A stretch of 64,000 bases of DNA from Liolophura sinensis (GCF_032854445.1 NC_088299.1:8286324-8350323); one strand, 5' to 3'. Numbered from the stretch's first letter, positions 47,260 through 60,169 are shown. Notes: generated by a model from the letters alone, not told the origin. Made by a program: numbers and translations.

Positions 47260-47365
47260 TTTCGACGCATAGATTCTTGTGTTGAATGTTGTATGGAAAT
47301 TGGCCTTGTGAATAATGACCGGAAATGTACATAATAAATGACGAATGGTTTACGAAGGTCTGAAT
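47260..47365 (+). repeat. dispersed repeat R1, partial
   Basis: TTCTTGTGTTGAATGTTGTATGG, AAATTGGCCTTGTGAATAATG and GACCGGAAATGTA align with the R1 core; the end is diverged (GACGAATGGTTTACGAAGG with TCTGA). Confidence 0.5.
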
Positions 47366-48320
47366 ATAGGTCGGATTATTTTACTATAAAAGCAGCTTTT
47401 TTCAGCTTCGTTACCCTTGGCGGGTACAGGGATGGCAGGGAGAAAAGGAGAAGGGTAGGCTACCTTTCGCCCAACCATTGCCGAAGGAAGTGTGATCCAC
47501 AGATGTGGATGTTGACAACTCTTACTCATTCATTTCCATTGAAGATCGCCTAAGAAATAATCCATTTGTTTGCGAGGAAAATTGGATTTGCAACTGGAGA
47601 GACGTAGAGGGCGATTTAATTTGGAGCTGGTTTTATTGACGGCAAGCTGTAATCCGGCCAAGACCAGGTCGGTTTTGGACAAAGGTGTGAGCTAGACACT
47701 TGTTCAGTAATTGAATCCGCCTTACTCCCAAATCTCCGCAAACGATCCTAAATTCAATCATTTTGGGCCAGCTCTATTTTTTTTAGCACTGTCAAATGAC
47801 GCTATGTTGCGTTGCATTGAATATGTCACGATATCCTACGCCCTTCAAATGTTTCTTGTTGGATTCAAACGACTTTTTGCTGTCGCTTTATTCACTTTTT
47901 TATGTCGAGTCTGTTAGAGATTCTCCCACGCCAGTCTGACGAGGCAAAGACAAGGAATTGCTTTCGTTACAAAAGAATATTTACTTTTTTCCTCGTTGAA
48001 TCCTTCATGTGACTAACTTGTTACACATTGGCTCAATCAGAGACGGCGAGTATAATTTTTATTATTATTTTTTTTTTTTTTTTGGTTTCTTCCTTACCGC
48101 GTTGGAGTAAGCTTTTCATGTGACAAGGATATTTTGGTAAGTTAATTTCCTTTACCTATTGGAAGTTTTTTTGTAATTTGCCAAGCTGTTGTAGTAAAAT
48201 GTAGCAGCATAAATGCGAATGCAATCTTTACGTATCAAGTCTGACATTCGTATACCATTCGTAGATCATGGAGGCGCATTCCCACACATATATTCAGCTC
48301 AAATCACAAAAAAACGTACA

Positions 48321-48535
48321 ACCCAAGAGCCTCCCACCAATGCGATCGCTGTGAGTTCATGTCCAGCTCATGCTGGATTCCTCTCCGGTAGAATGTGGGA
48401 AGGTCTGCCAGCAACCTGTGGATGATCGTGGGTTTTCTCTGGACTCTGCCCGGTTTCCTCCCATCATAATGCTGGTCGCCGTCGTATAAGTGAAATATTC
48501 ATGCGTAAAACATCAACCAAATAAATAAATAAATA
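48321..48535 (+). mobile_element. tRNA-SINE family B, 5'-truncated
   Basis: ACCCAAGAGCCTCCCACC, GCTGTGAGTTCATGTCCAGC, GGGAAGGTCTGCCAGCAACC and CCCATCATAATGCTGG match the full copy; the tail is (AAAT)n. AACGTACA at 48313-48320 and 48535-48542 is a likely target-site duplication, showing insertion already truncated. Confidence 0.85.
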
Positions 48536-51500
48536 ACGTACACATAGATGTGGAATATTACTACAGTACTGTGATCATTTTAATTTGTCTTTCAAAGGGT
48601 GTATACCGTTTTGGGCGTTAGATATACCCAGAAGGTTTCAGAATCAAAGTTTTAAATTCCCACATTTGTATTCTACCCGCTGACCACGAAGGTGCGTCCC
48701 AAGTCTACAATCGCAAGACTCAATTCCAAAACAACACAAAAGCCTCTCTGGATGGTAGATGTATCTGTATATATGGGTCTACCTATTCTCTTACAAAGCG
48801 CTGCGCTGCTAATTTATATACTCGATAAGTCCTAGCGAGCCCTGCATACTGTTTGCTCGGCGCACAGGGTCCAAGGGGTACCGTGTCAAATCGCAATGGA
48901 TGATTGCTAGTTAATTCTGACATGCAGTTAACAGGCAGAGAGCTGGAACAAATGCTTTGCATATATACAATTCCACAAAAGACACATCTGTTCAGATATG
49001 ATAGCCAGGGTCATAGACAGGCCTCCGATATCTCGGGCAATTTTTACGCAACCATAAGCCGTCTGGAAAAGCCTTCCATCTCTAATTGAATCGATCCATC
49101 GGGAGTGTCATTCAACATTGTTTCGGTATTATACTCCCGCATGACATACTCGGGACCTTTAGCTGGTTCGGGGACACGAGGATCTTATTGGCCGATTCTG
49201 AGCCGGAAGTAGACGCCGGTCATCAATAATGGGTCTAGCCGTTTAGGAATTCTGGGAAAAAGGGGCTATTATACAGGCAGCAGCTTATAAGTTCTGTAAA
49301 TAAATCCTTAGATTCGATTATGGAGTTCAAGGCTCAGGCGGTTTCCATAAGCTATATTGGTGTTATTTTGGCTTAATTTGGTTTATCCCTTGTGCTCATT
49401 TGTGGAAGACTATATGCGCTCATATGCCCTGTATAAACAGGCTGGTCGGAAATGGTCCTCGGAATATTCCTTCAAAGCTGAAAAACGAGTAATGGTATGG
49501 TGCCATCGAATCCAGAGCAGCCTGCAGCCAAACTTCACAGGTCGGTGAAAAGCTAAATAAAACACATCCTTCTTAACCGTGATCCTGCATTGCATTCTAC
49601 ACAGATCTCATAGAGGAGAACAAAAGAAGTGTATATATTAAGGCGAAAGATGTAGTAAAGTTCCTTATCCTTCTTTGTGTTGCATTACTTTTGTATAAAT
49701 ACGATATAACAGTTATTAAAGTCCAGATAAACAAAAGTCTTAGCAATCTGTTTTTTCTTTATGTATATGATTTTTGCTCAACAGCATACCCAGAATTTTT
49801 GGCTTTTACGATATCAAGCAGTATTATTGGGTTGAGAAAACTGGACTGCCTTGAAGAAACCATGTACAGACCTTGTCAGTATGGTTTTTAGTAATTCTAT
49901 CAAGTAATTTGTTCAGCAATACAGGAAATGTCTTTCTCTGGTGTTTCAAGTAGTGACAAGCCGTTTACCAGTGTGGGTAACAATAGACACCGACATGTCC
50001 TTCGTGGTCCAGTACAATCAATGGCAAATTGCTTGATACGATAGAATGGTCAAACAAAAATAACGTCATATATACTCAAGAAACTGGAGTTCCTTTTGGT
50101 TCAGATACAAACTGACACAACTAGTCTTGCATGTGATCTGCACGCAGTAGCCTTTTCATTATGCAGTTCGTAAAAGAAACCAAAGCCCAGGGAAGAAACT
50201 TTAGTAAGGATTTCAAGGTTAAGTAAACGAGTCTTACTACTACCACATATAAAATATTGTCATGGAAACTATTACAGCACTAAGCACTCCTAGACGCCTT
50301 TCTCTTGTTTGCTGTAGCACGCGGAACGTAACACAATGCAGTTTATATTGTGGTACAGCAAGAGCAGTTTACTGTTCTATTTTCGAATCTGTAGAGCCGT
50401 TCTGAGACATATCTCACCAGATCTCTTCTCTCTTTAAAAATGACTGTTTACAGTGTTTTTGGAAGCTTACTGGATTCTCCAGGAAATAATTCGGCTCCCA
50501 GAATATTGATGTGTTATCCAAAGTATAATAAGAGAGAGCCTGCAAGAAGCGATGTTTTTGTCCAGTCGAAATTTTGAAGTTCAGTATAATGCTTATATAA
50601 TGCGTGTGAGCCAAAACGTTGAAATCAAGACAGTTTTGTCTGAATTTAAAACTACCTAGACCTGACAAACTTCAATTCGTATATAAATTAAACGAATAAG
50701 CCTTAAAATGAAATTTCAAACTATGACTTTTCAAAACCAACAGTGTGGGATCGGCCCCTGTCAAATGATATGTTGTCGAAGAAGATGAAGTCAGTTACTC
50801 ATCAGAGTTTAGCCGATCGACATGTGTGTATACCGTGAATGCTAGAGCGACGCTGTGAGTCGGCAAACGTAGCAATCCCAGACTGTAGCCAGTCATTAGT
50901 TATTTATCCTCCGTGAAACTTGACAGAGAATCCTGTGTGACTTCATTATTTTCCTTCCCCCACGAGGATCGCACCATGACTCTCCGGCTGAAGAATTCAA
51001 ACATTTTTAATTACGTAATTTCTCGCAAGGTATAACGCTAGGCGGTAATCAATTGTTTGAATAATTTAAACGCGTTCTTTATGAGACAGGCCCTACAAGA
51101 AGAAGGACCACTTTGGGATTTGTAAGAGTGAATAAATAAATAAATTCTTGAGGCCAAACAAGGAGCACTAAATCCCACGTCTGTACTTGGCCAACGCTTA
51201 ATCTAATTTGTACAGAATAGCCGCGAGCCAATGCCGCACAGTTCATCTGAATATATAGTGAAACACGTTCGAACAAAAACGTAGGTAGAAGTTACTGATT
51301 CCGGAACAAACCGACAACACACATTCTTGTAAATAAATCATCAGCATACGTGATTAGCTATGTAAGTTAACATGATCTTTGGGTTGAATTTTGCTTTATG
51401 TCAGAATTTAAACCACGTAGGTTATACATCAACCAAAACCTTAAATTTATATCAGATCTCGATCATAACGTTCTCAAAGATTTCGACGGATGTTTAGGCG

Positions 51501-51632
51501 TGGCAAAACTCACATGCGTAAGATATATTTTCCAAAAAGCAATCACACAAACTATTGATAAGAAGAGGCTCAGTGAAAAATTGTGATGATGGATTTATGA
51601 TAGAGAAGTAGGGATTTGACCATTATTGTACT

Positions 51633-51746
51633 TGTATGTATGTATGTATGTATGTATGTATGTATGTATGTATGTATGTATGTGTGTATGTATGTATGTA
51701 TGTATGTATGTATATATGTATGTATGTATGTATGTATGCATGTATG
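51633..51746. repeat. (TATG)n microsatellite
   Basis: Nearly perfect GTAT repeats of about 28 units with a few substitutions. It directly abuts the 3' end of a minus-strand SINE and is probably its expanded tail. Confidence 0.95.
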
Positions 51747-51995
51747 GTGTTTAACGTCGTATTTAAAAATGTTTCATTTATAGGTCGACGAGGTGTCAAT
51801 AAGTGAGTGTACATAATTGTGTCTTGTGGCAGGGCGAATCTTTGCTGCCAAAGTGCTGCTACAGCCACTGAAGTATCATGCCGAAGACACCAGACATGAC
51901 ACCCCACCCAGTCACTTTTACACTGACACCAGGCTAACCAATCATGTTTGCTTGGTCTAACTTCTCAGTACAGAGCGCGATGCTTAGCAGCAGCA
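51746..51995 (-). mobile_element. SINE family C
   Basis: On the plus strand the element begins GTGTTTAACGTCGTATTTAA with a TTTCATTTATAGGTCGACGAGG block. It shares this 3' domain with family A (GGGTTTAACG, ATGACGACGAAGG). The inner part, CATGCCGAAGACACCAGACA with TGACACCCCACCCAG, is specific to this family. The 5' head is not clearly tRNA-like by eye. Confidence 0.65.
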
Positions 51996-53252
51996 CGTAC
52001 ATTTTTAATGCTTTTGGTATGACCCCCACCGAGGTATGATCCCTATGATCTCCCGATAACCAATATTGTCCAGATGTCCAAAACAATGTTGACGACATGA
52101 CACTTTCATGTATATTAAATGTTTACGAATGTCACAGATCATGCCAAAGAGTAAGAGCTTTGTAACATCTATTTTAAAACATACTGGGTGATCCAAAGAA
52201 ACATTACACTGGTAAAAATTGTTTTTGTCATTGCCTTTTTTTTTTGCAGTATGTAATGGGACCATCGTGTAGGCTTCCAAGGTGTAGTGTTGTGATTTAG
52301 ATAGACGCATGAACTGAGCATTACACGTCTAAATTCGAAAAATGCCAGGGATGTTTCCTTCAGGAGCTCTAGTTATGAAATATGCATTTATTCAGAATTA
52401 TCAGCAAAATGCCATTAGTAAATTCGAGATTTCACGTTACCAAGTTGTGTCCAACAGGTAAATCATCATTCCAATAATGGGCAAAAAAAGTCTATAAAGC
52501 AGACTGTTCGAAATTTCTAAAACAGAAATAGAAAAAAAGAGTCTTACAATTATAGCTTTTTCAGAGGGAAAACGTATCTTCTCAATCAGCACAATACGTT
52601 AATTGTGTTATGTTTAAAAAATATCCCCTAATTATAGTCATTCTGGGATTTCCACCCACTCACGAGTTCCAAACTTTGACAGAGAGAGAGAAATGTAGTT
52701 TACACCCCATAGATCAGCTGAAGCAGTTAAATTTTTCAACGTTTGCATGCGTGCCATTGGGGAAACCAAGCCACTTCTTTCATTAGCTTGAAATTACATA
52801 AGGCTTCCACTATAAAACCACCACTGATAACAACTTTAGATATCCGACTGTATGCAAAATGTATTTGGAGAAATGCGTTCTGACTTTAACTTTCAGTTTA
52901 TGACCATTTAACACTTCCGGCGAATAAAGTTCCCACGCTTTACAGTGTTTTATTGCTGAAAATCATGCAGTGTCTCCACGCCTGTTACGTTGAGTTTCGA
53001 TATGCGTACTGGACATAACGGAAACTTGATTATAAGACTATCTGATGAACCATTACCATTACAAAAGCTGAAACATTTCAAACGGTTTTATTTACATGAA
53101 AATTATTAATGGAATTACTGAATATATGTAGTTATTGCATGTTTATCACAAAGTAGTGACGGTAGAGACATAAACCGCCTTCAGATGTGGTTCAGCTGTT
53201 GTGGGGCCAGAAACCATGTACAACCATTATGAGTGTTGTCACATACATTTAT

Positions 53253-53520
53253 ATATTTATTTATTTGATTGGTGTTTTACGACGCACACGTGAATATTTC
53301 ACTAACGCGACGACGGCCAGAATTATATGGGGAGAGGTAAACGGACTGATCACGGGGGAAATCCACGACCATCCCCAGGTTGCTGCCAAACCTTCCCACA
53401 TACGGCCGGAGAGGAATCTAACATGAGCTGGTCTTGAACTGACAGTAATCGCATTGGTGAAAGGGTCATGAGTCATTGCATCGCGCTGGCACGCCAGCCA
53501 CATCGGCCACGGGGGCTCCT
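53253..53520 (-). mobile_element. tRNA-SINE family B, full length
   Basis: Plus strand begins with the reversed tail TTTATTTATTTGATTGGTG and ends in the reversed tRNA-like head (CCAGCCACATCGGCCACGGGG then GCTCCT). All family B body blocks are present, including ATCCACGACCATCCCCAGG and CTTCCCACATACGGCCGGAG. Confidence 0.88.
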
Positions 53521-54117
53521 GTTCTGACATGGAATTCATATAAACGTCAGGCTAGAGACGCAGATTGGATGAAAATTATCAAGCCATGCATGTAACAAAA
53601 TCCAGAATTCATGGCATCGACTATGAAATTAGATAAAATCCCTAAAGGGAAGGATAACAGGCTTCGGCGTAATGAATCTGTCATATCCGAACCTAACAAA
53701 CTAAATTAAATATAAACATCGTAGTAATAGATGTCAAGTATAGAGGGCGCCGGATTTTTAGTATTCTACCTACGATCTACAAGCTGTTTGATTTGAGACA
53801 ACATAAAAATATATGACGTGTTGTGCTAAATCAGAGCACATGCTGGGTCAAAATTTCGTGACATTTGTTAAATGGTTAAAAAATATCGGTACATTACGGC
53901 CGTTGGACAGTTTTTGCGTTCGATCTCAATGGCAGTTGAGACACAAGCCGAAGTCAGTGGTTTGACTGTTTTGGGAGAAGTTTGTTTACGAGGCGGGGTG
54001 ATCTAAAAAAGATTTGACGCACTGACCTATCATGGCATGGGATACTGCTCAGCTGTATTGTATTGCTTTGGGTCCTTAGATTCTTTGATTGTTTTTGTCT
54101 GTTGGCATCAATATTTT

Positions 54118-54262
54118 GATAAAATCATGGCAGTGTCTTCACGGATTCGCCTCTCTCCAAACAAATGCTGTCTCACTCAATCACCATGCCAAAGACACCA
54201 AACATGATACCTCATGCGATATATTTATACCGAACGGGGATTCAGTACGGGACCTAACCACT
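54118..54262. mobile_element. SINE family C fragment
   Basis: CCATGCCAAAGACACCAAACATGATACC and the preceding GCTGTCTCACTCA match the inner block of 51746-51995. Neither end is preserved. Confidence 0.45.
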
Positions 54263-55368
54263 AATGCTAAAAGCCGATTCAAAGAATAATGCTAGAAGAA
54301 TTCCCGGCATTGTGCTGGGAATCAAAGGAGAATGACAAATAATAGTGGAGGTTGAAATCTGGCGCCATCGGCCAAACCCATTCTGGAGATTAAAGAACAT
54401 TCGCCCAATCCATTATGTGGCCAAAGAACATCCATCAAACCCTTTATGGGCGTCAACAAACATGTGCCAAACCAATTATGACTCAAGAAACACTAGCCAA
54501 ATTTATAGTGTCAAAGAACATTTTAAGAGATTTTGAAGGCGGTCTTGAGGTACCAGCATGAAAGGTCCTAAATCAACACACCGAAGGTAAAATTTTATTG
54601 CAACGCACCAACGCTATACTTTCAATGTGACCACAAGTTATAGGCATAAAAATCACGGCTTTTTCTTGTTGTACACAAAACAATATCGTTCAAATCTGAA
54701 GGGACCAGAAACGGACGAAAGCGTTGTTTATGTATTGGAAACGCGTGTCAAGGTCATGTTGAGACGAAGCAAAAAGTCACAGACGCTCTATGAGGGGTTG
54801 CCAACCAAATCGTCTACACGAACAATATAATGACGATCCTGTAGAACCTGCCAAATTGATCGTATAAACATGAACGAATATAATAACACATATTATACGT
54901 AAGAGAATACTTTCAAATTCAGAGCTATGTCTGAGTCCGTCTCTGCATGAGGGATGTTATCCCAGGACAGTTTCTTTTGTTTCGTTATTTCTCCCGAACT
55001 ACCAGCAGTTGTTAGCATTCTTGGAAGTGTTCCATGTCGGTGGGCGAACGAATAACGTGAATATAGTCTACAGACCTATTTGTGGAAACTCTCTGTGCAT
55101 TTCAGGGTTGATTAGAAACTTGGTTAATCACTACGTGTGTATTATACACTTGTATAATCCAGTTATCTATATGCGAAATTGATCCGACCAGCCTTACATA
55201 CATTAAATTATTGGTCGTCCCCAGTCTGCTGTACACGTTCCCAGTCTGCTGTACCCTCATGGGCATCCGTGAGAAAGTCTCCCCAATCTCTGATCTCGTA
55301 ACCTAACATTGGGTTGATCTCGACATAACATTGCAAACACAATGACAATAGAGAGAAAGGATGTGGTC

Positions 55369-55392
55369 AAATGACCTTGACTTTGACCTTCA
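55369..55392. promoter_or_regulatory. cluster of nuclear-receptor half-sites
   Basis: The plus strand reads TGACCTTGACTTTGACCTT, which on the minus strand is three adjacent half-sites (AGGTCA, AAGTCA, AGGTCA) and includes TCAAGGTCA, an ERR/SF-1 type extended half-site. Such runs are also frequent as low-complexity sequence in molluscs, so function is only a possibility. Confidence 0.25.
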
Positions 55393-55574
55393 TCCCTTCA
55401 CCATACGTGACACAAGAAATCCTCTAATTAGTGACCTAATAGATATCTGTTGTATACTACAGCTTGTATATATAGTTTTGTTAAATAAGTCATTGCTCAT
55501 ATTATCAAATCCTGCGTGGCCCATTGGGCAAACATGGTTATATCTTTTTTTTGCTTTTTTGTTTTTTGGTACAG

Positions 55575-55753
55575 GTAGCTTTCGTTATCTCGCGGCATGG
55601 CTCCACGTGCTGAACTACATTAAGCCAATCATAGCATTCATCTCTCATCTCTGCAGAGCATCAACGTATCTGACGCGAAAGGAACAGACTGACACAGAAA
55701 AGAAGATGGATGCTTCAAGAAAAAATACAACACCGCGACGTAGGTTCAAGTAA
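55575..55753 (+). CDS. possible terminal exon of an unknown plus-strand gene
   Basis: A long polypyrimidine tract (TTTTTTTTGCTTTTTTG and more) with GGTACAG precedes a frame of 58 whole codons ending in TAA. The peptide has a hydrophobic first half (for example YIKPIIAFISHLC) and a basic end (KNTTPRRRFK). I recognise no family. The upstream part of the open frame runs through the poly(T) tract and looks non-coding. No matching upstream exon was identified. It may be chance. Confidence 0.12.
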
Positions 55754-56471
55754 ACAGGACATTAGATAATGTTAAGGAGATAAACCCATTCCGTAATTAC
55801 CTACATCAACAACTACCTATAACACATGTCACAGAGGACGTAAAGCCACTGGTGGGGAGCATACACCATGCAATGTAACCACATCCAGTATGTCATTTCT
55901 TATCGGCAATTCTTAAGCTTGGATTCGCTAGAGTATCAGAGCACTGATAATATGAAGTGTTACCTATAATGCGATCCATGCTAACTATATTTTCCACGGT
56001 AACTATATTTGCTTCCAGGCTTTAATTTGTTCCATTTTTTTTTTGTATACACATGGAACAGTCTTGTACAGACGGAAGGATAAGCGAGAAAGGTTGGGGA
56101 TAACCGGAATAATAAACCGCGATAACAGAAAGATTGCGCGAATTGAGTTGAACCAAATCTATGGCTATTCTGCCGGTTTCGTAGTACTTCATAATTGACA
56201 ATCGCACACGTGTTCAGCTCACGGGATTCATACCTCACTCGCAGGTTGTATTTGGTTGCAAAGGTAGTGTAACTCAAAAAAAAAAAAAATTTATTATAGT
56301 TTAAATATTTTGGTTTTTATTGAGGCTCAGCCAGAATAGTGATTCACAACTGTAGCTGTTCTGTTTTTTTTTTTCGGAGTTACACGATACCTGTGTATTA
56401 CATTACGCTTGACAGTGGAAGTATTGGAATATGTGGATGTTGCTACAACATTTAACACTCTACATTCTACT

Positions 56472-57046
56472 CATTGACTGTATGCATCGGATTGACTGTA
56501 CAGACAAGATTGACTGTATGCATAGGATTGACTGTACAGACAAGATTGACCGTATGCATAGGATTGACTGTACAGACAAGATTGACCGTATGCATAGGAT
56601 TGACTGTACAGACAAGATTGACCGTATGCATAGGATTGACTGTACAGACAGGATTGACTGTATGCATAGGATTGACTGTACAGACAGGATTGACTTTATG
56701 CATTGGATAGACTGTACAGACAGGATTGACTGTATGCACAGGATTGACTGTACAGACAGGATTGACTGTATGCACAGGATTGACTGTACAGACAGGATTG
56801 ACTGTATGCATAGGATTGACTTTACAGACAGGATTGACTTTATGGGCAGGATTGATTGGACAGATAAGGTTGACTTTATGGGTAGGATTGAATGTAAGAA
56901 GAGAATTGATTGTATGGACATGATTGACTGTATGGATACGATTGACTATATGGGCAGGATTAATTGTATGGAAAGAATTGATTGTATGGATAGAATTGAA
57001 TGTATGGATATAACTGATCATATGAACATGATTGACGGTATAACAG
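56472..57046. repeat. 18-bp minisatellite with 36-bp higher-order unit
   Basis: Two 18-bp variants alternate, GATTGACTGTATGCATAG and GATTGACTGTACAGACAG, giving a regular 36-bp unit from 56472 to about 56830. To the right the units decay (GATTGACTTTATGGGCAG, GATTGATTGTATGGA). Multiple frames on both strands remain open (for example 56431-57084 and 56467-57021) because the period is a multiple of three. None is a credible gene. Confidence 0.95.
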
Positions 57047-57194
57047 TAACTGATGTTAGTGTTATAAGCGAATGTTGGAAATAAAATAAATGATTAAAAG
57101 AGACAGCCATATAAGAGAGGTTCAGAGCCGTTGTCTGCCCATCATCTGTAAGCAAAAAACAAAACTTCATGTATGAAGATTATGGGTTTACGTC

Positions 57195-57425
57195 ACGTCG
57201 ACATTATTTGCTCCATATCGTGGCGCTCGACAGACTAAAAAAAAGGTATTTAAAGATTTAAGCTACGCAAGCAGTATTTCTCTCATATCGTGGCGATCCA
57301 CAGGTTGAAATACCGCGTTTACAACTTGGCGCCATCACGACAGTATTTCTCCTATATCATGGTCATCGACAAATTGAAAGATGACATGTACAGCTTGCGC
57401 TACCTCGACAGTATTTCAGAATCGG
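57195..57425. repeat. 70-bp tandem repeat, about three copies
   Basis: Units share CGACAGTATTTCTC, CATATCGTGGCGATCGACAG-like and TTGAAA, and end in a GCTACCTCGAC/GCTACGCAAGC block. They start near 57195, 57270 and 57340, with a fourth start near 57408. The frame 57290-57490 is largely made of them. Confidence 0.7.
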
Positions 57426-57839
57426 AAGACTCTGACCATCAGCAGTATAAGAATGTCTCCACGCCTCCACCGACAGCCAAAGGTCGATGAGTTCTTACAT
57501 CGCACGTACACGGACGGAAATAAATTGGCTCAGCTTAAACTAATCCTCGAGGTCCCGACGGCGAAAGGCTTCCTTAGACTCGATGCAATCGGACATGATA
57601 CAGGCAGGTTGGGTATGGGTCCACACTTAGGGAAAGGCGTAATCAGAGATGTGCGCCACATTCGGCCGAGACATTCGCCGGACTCTCTTGATCTGGAGAG
57701 ATTACGCCCCTGTGGCTTAAGCGAACGGAAAAGTAGTACAAATTACCGATACCCAAGGCTGATAAAACCGAGTATGAAGTCATTTCAAGTCAATTCAAAT
57801 CAATCTGCTGGTGCTACAATCAAAAACGGAAGTACATAA
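57381..57839 (+). CDS. unrecognised 152-aa open frame
   Basis: This frame begins in the last 70-bp repeat unit and continues into sequence that is visibly richer in GC and CpG than its surroundings (for example CTCGAGGTCCCGACGGCG). The product is basic, with no hydrophobic segment, no repeats after the first 20 residues and no domain I recognise. No clear splice sites bound it. It might be a remnant or lineage-specific gene, or only a GC-rich stretch with few stops. Confidence 0.15.
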   Translation: MTCTACATSTVFQNRKTLTISSIRMSPRLHRQPKVDEFLHRTYTDGNKLAQLKLILEVPTAKGFLRLDAIGHDTGRLGMGPHLGKGVIRDVRHIRPRHSPDSLDLERLRPCGLSERKSSTNYRYPRLIKPSMKSFQVNSNQSAGATIKNGST

Positions 57840-57924
57840 ACATTCTCAGAACGGGATCGAGGTCAGTCCAATGGGTGAAAGAAAATGGGTAAACCAATGC
57901 AAAAACATATTTATCGCGAGACGC

Positions 57925-58375
57925 TACTTTTGTATGAATCTATGCGTCGAAACAGCCATTCCTATACAAGCCGTCAATCAATAGGGACGTTCAAGGTCAA
58001 TAATCGCAACGCCAATTGCCAAAACGACGTATAACACAATCTACCAAAGAAACTAAGAAATAAGTCTGACTTAATGTCTTATAATTTGATTTCTACTGCG
58101 CTTTCGAGCAATCATTGCAATTCTCTTGCTCTCTGAATGGGTGTGTATTTTGGGAACACTGTCATCCTGATGTTAGTAAATTTACACCGTTTATGACAAC
58201 AGTCCATTGTGACGAAAGACAACGCAGTGGATAATTACGACTACGCTTTCAAGACTAGATTTCAAAGAGGCCAAATTCCAACTATAGTGTCTAGGCGTCA
58301 AAACAGACATTCGTATACCAGCCGTCAACCAAAATGAACGTTCCAATAATCACAAGGTCAATTCCTGAATCAAAA
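57925..58375 (-). repeat. dispersed repeat R1, two minus-strand copies
   Basis: AACAGCCATTCCTATACAAGC with CGTCAATCAATAGGGACG (57950-58035) and AACAGACATTCGTATACCAGC with CGTCAACCAAAATGAACG (58300-58375) are reverse complements of the R1 end seen at 13690-13725. Both continue with AATAATCGCAACGCCAATTG or AATAATCACAAGGTCAATTC. Confidence 0.6.
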
Positions 58376-60169
58376 AGTCTTTTATAGTTGTTATTAGAAA
58401 GCGCTCGCTCCATAAATATGTCCAAAACGAAAGACCATTAAACAATGTCCACAAAAATAGTTGGTTTCATCTTTTTGTTAGAATGTTTTTTAATCTCAGT
58501 TAAATGCATTTAAAACGTCTACGGAGGCATTTTTGACGATACTACCAGAATTCACTCAATCATATTTTAAAACGATTTTACTCGGTTGGAAAAATTTAAA
58601 AAACAAACACAAATTGAATTATTTTCCTGGTCATTGTATAATGGTCTTTTCTCTGATATATACTAGTACTTCATTTAAATGTTTACTTTACCTTTAAGCC
58701 ATGTGCTATAAATGGTATTCGTATGTAATATAAGGTATTTAATTTGTGGATCAAAGGACCACAACAATTTTGAATCGAACTGAGTACGTCGTAAAAACCC
58801 AATCATTCATTCATTTAGTAGAACTTAAGATGATTCAATTGATGATTCCCACTAGACTATACTCATTTTCAGCTTATGATTGATGCAATACTTAAAATTC
58901 CATACTATCTTCATAATCAAATGATTCTTTGGGCGAGCTCAAGCTGCTAGTACATATATAGATGTAGCGTAATGGATAAACGCAAAGACAGACTTTCCAT
59001 ACGAGGAAAACTCCGCTCGGAACAGTTTTTACTGCGTTTCCTGTTTCTAAGGAGTTTTTGTTTCAAAAGACTTAATGACTTCGCCGAGGAAAATCGTCAT
59101 AGTGGACTATTTCTCAGTTGCACCCCATAAAGCGTCAATTTGTCGACAACTTGTCGAAAGAGACACATAAAAACTACTTCTGTCTCGAAGAGAAATGGTC
59201 TCTGTTTCCAGATAAACACTGCTTTCAGTTGCCAACGGGGAAATATACTCTTGTACAGATAATAGATTATTGTCAAGTATTCGCTTCTTTCAGCAAATAC
59301 TTTTTCACCGAGACCCTTTTAGAGTAAAGAAGATGACCTTTGCAATGAGTTCAAAGTCAGCATCATGTACCCACAAAAGTGCTTTGACGCATACAGACTG
59401 TGGGGGGTGAACCACATGACTTTCAGTTCACATACTCGACTACTGTCCAACAGCTAAACGTCACTGACGGATTTTCTTAGAACGAACCACAGTTCATCAC
59501 TTTCGGCTTCTTTTGTCAAGCTACACAGCTAGGTTTCGTACTGAGCTTCAGTTAATGCTGAGAGTGATATTTTATAATGTGCTTCCACTTGCACAATGTT
59601 TTCCTAAAAACAATGACCCGATGTAACAGCTTGCTTTCTCATAGCTTCCTTAAAAAACACATTAACAGTTTTTATTATGCATCGCTATAGTTAAAAGCAG
59701 TTAACCTCAAAATACCGGCCTTTGTTTGGGCACAAATGACATTAAAACGCTCTGTACAACGAATTCATCATAAATGAATACATAATACACGAGAGAAGTA
59801 CTCGTGTTTTGCTAAATTCATATTCATATTTTTCTCAAAAACATAACGCAATAAATTCCATATTCAAGACTTTCTTAGAGCGTGAAAGTCGGTGGAGATT
59901 TAAGATCTTCCAGTCTAGTGGCACATGGGTAATATCAAATTTACCACCAGAAAAAGGATCCATAAACAAAATTTTCTTCTACGGTTAAGTTTGCAGAAAA
60001 ACCGTATGTCATGTCAAGCCGATGCGGAGTAGTTTACGAGAGTTCGTGTCAAAATAATCCAAAAACTGCTCGGAGCGACCAAAACTGCTATATTTCACAA
60101 AGGGTCAGCCAAAAGTTGAGACACATTATGTCAAAATAATTTAACATCCCCTTCAAGTCAGCGAGGCCA

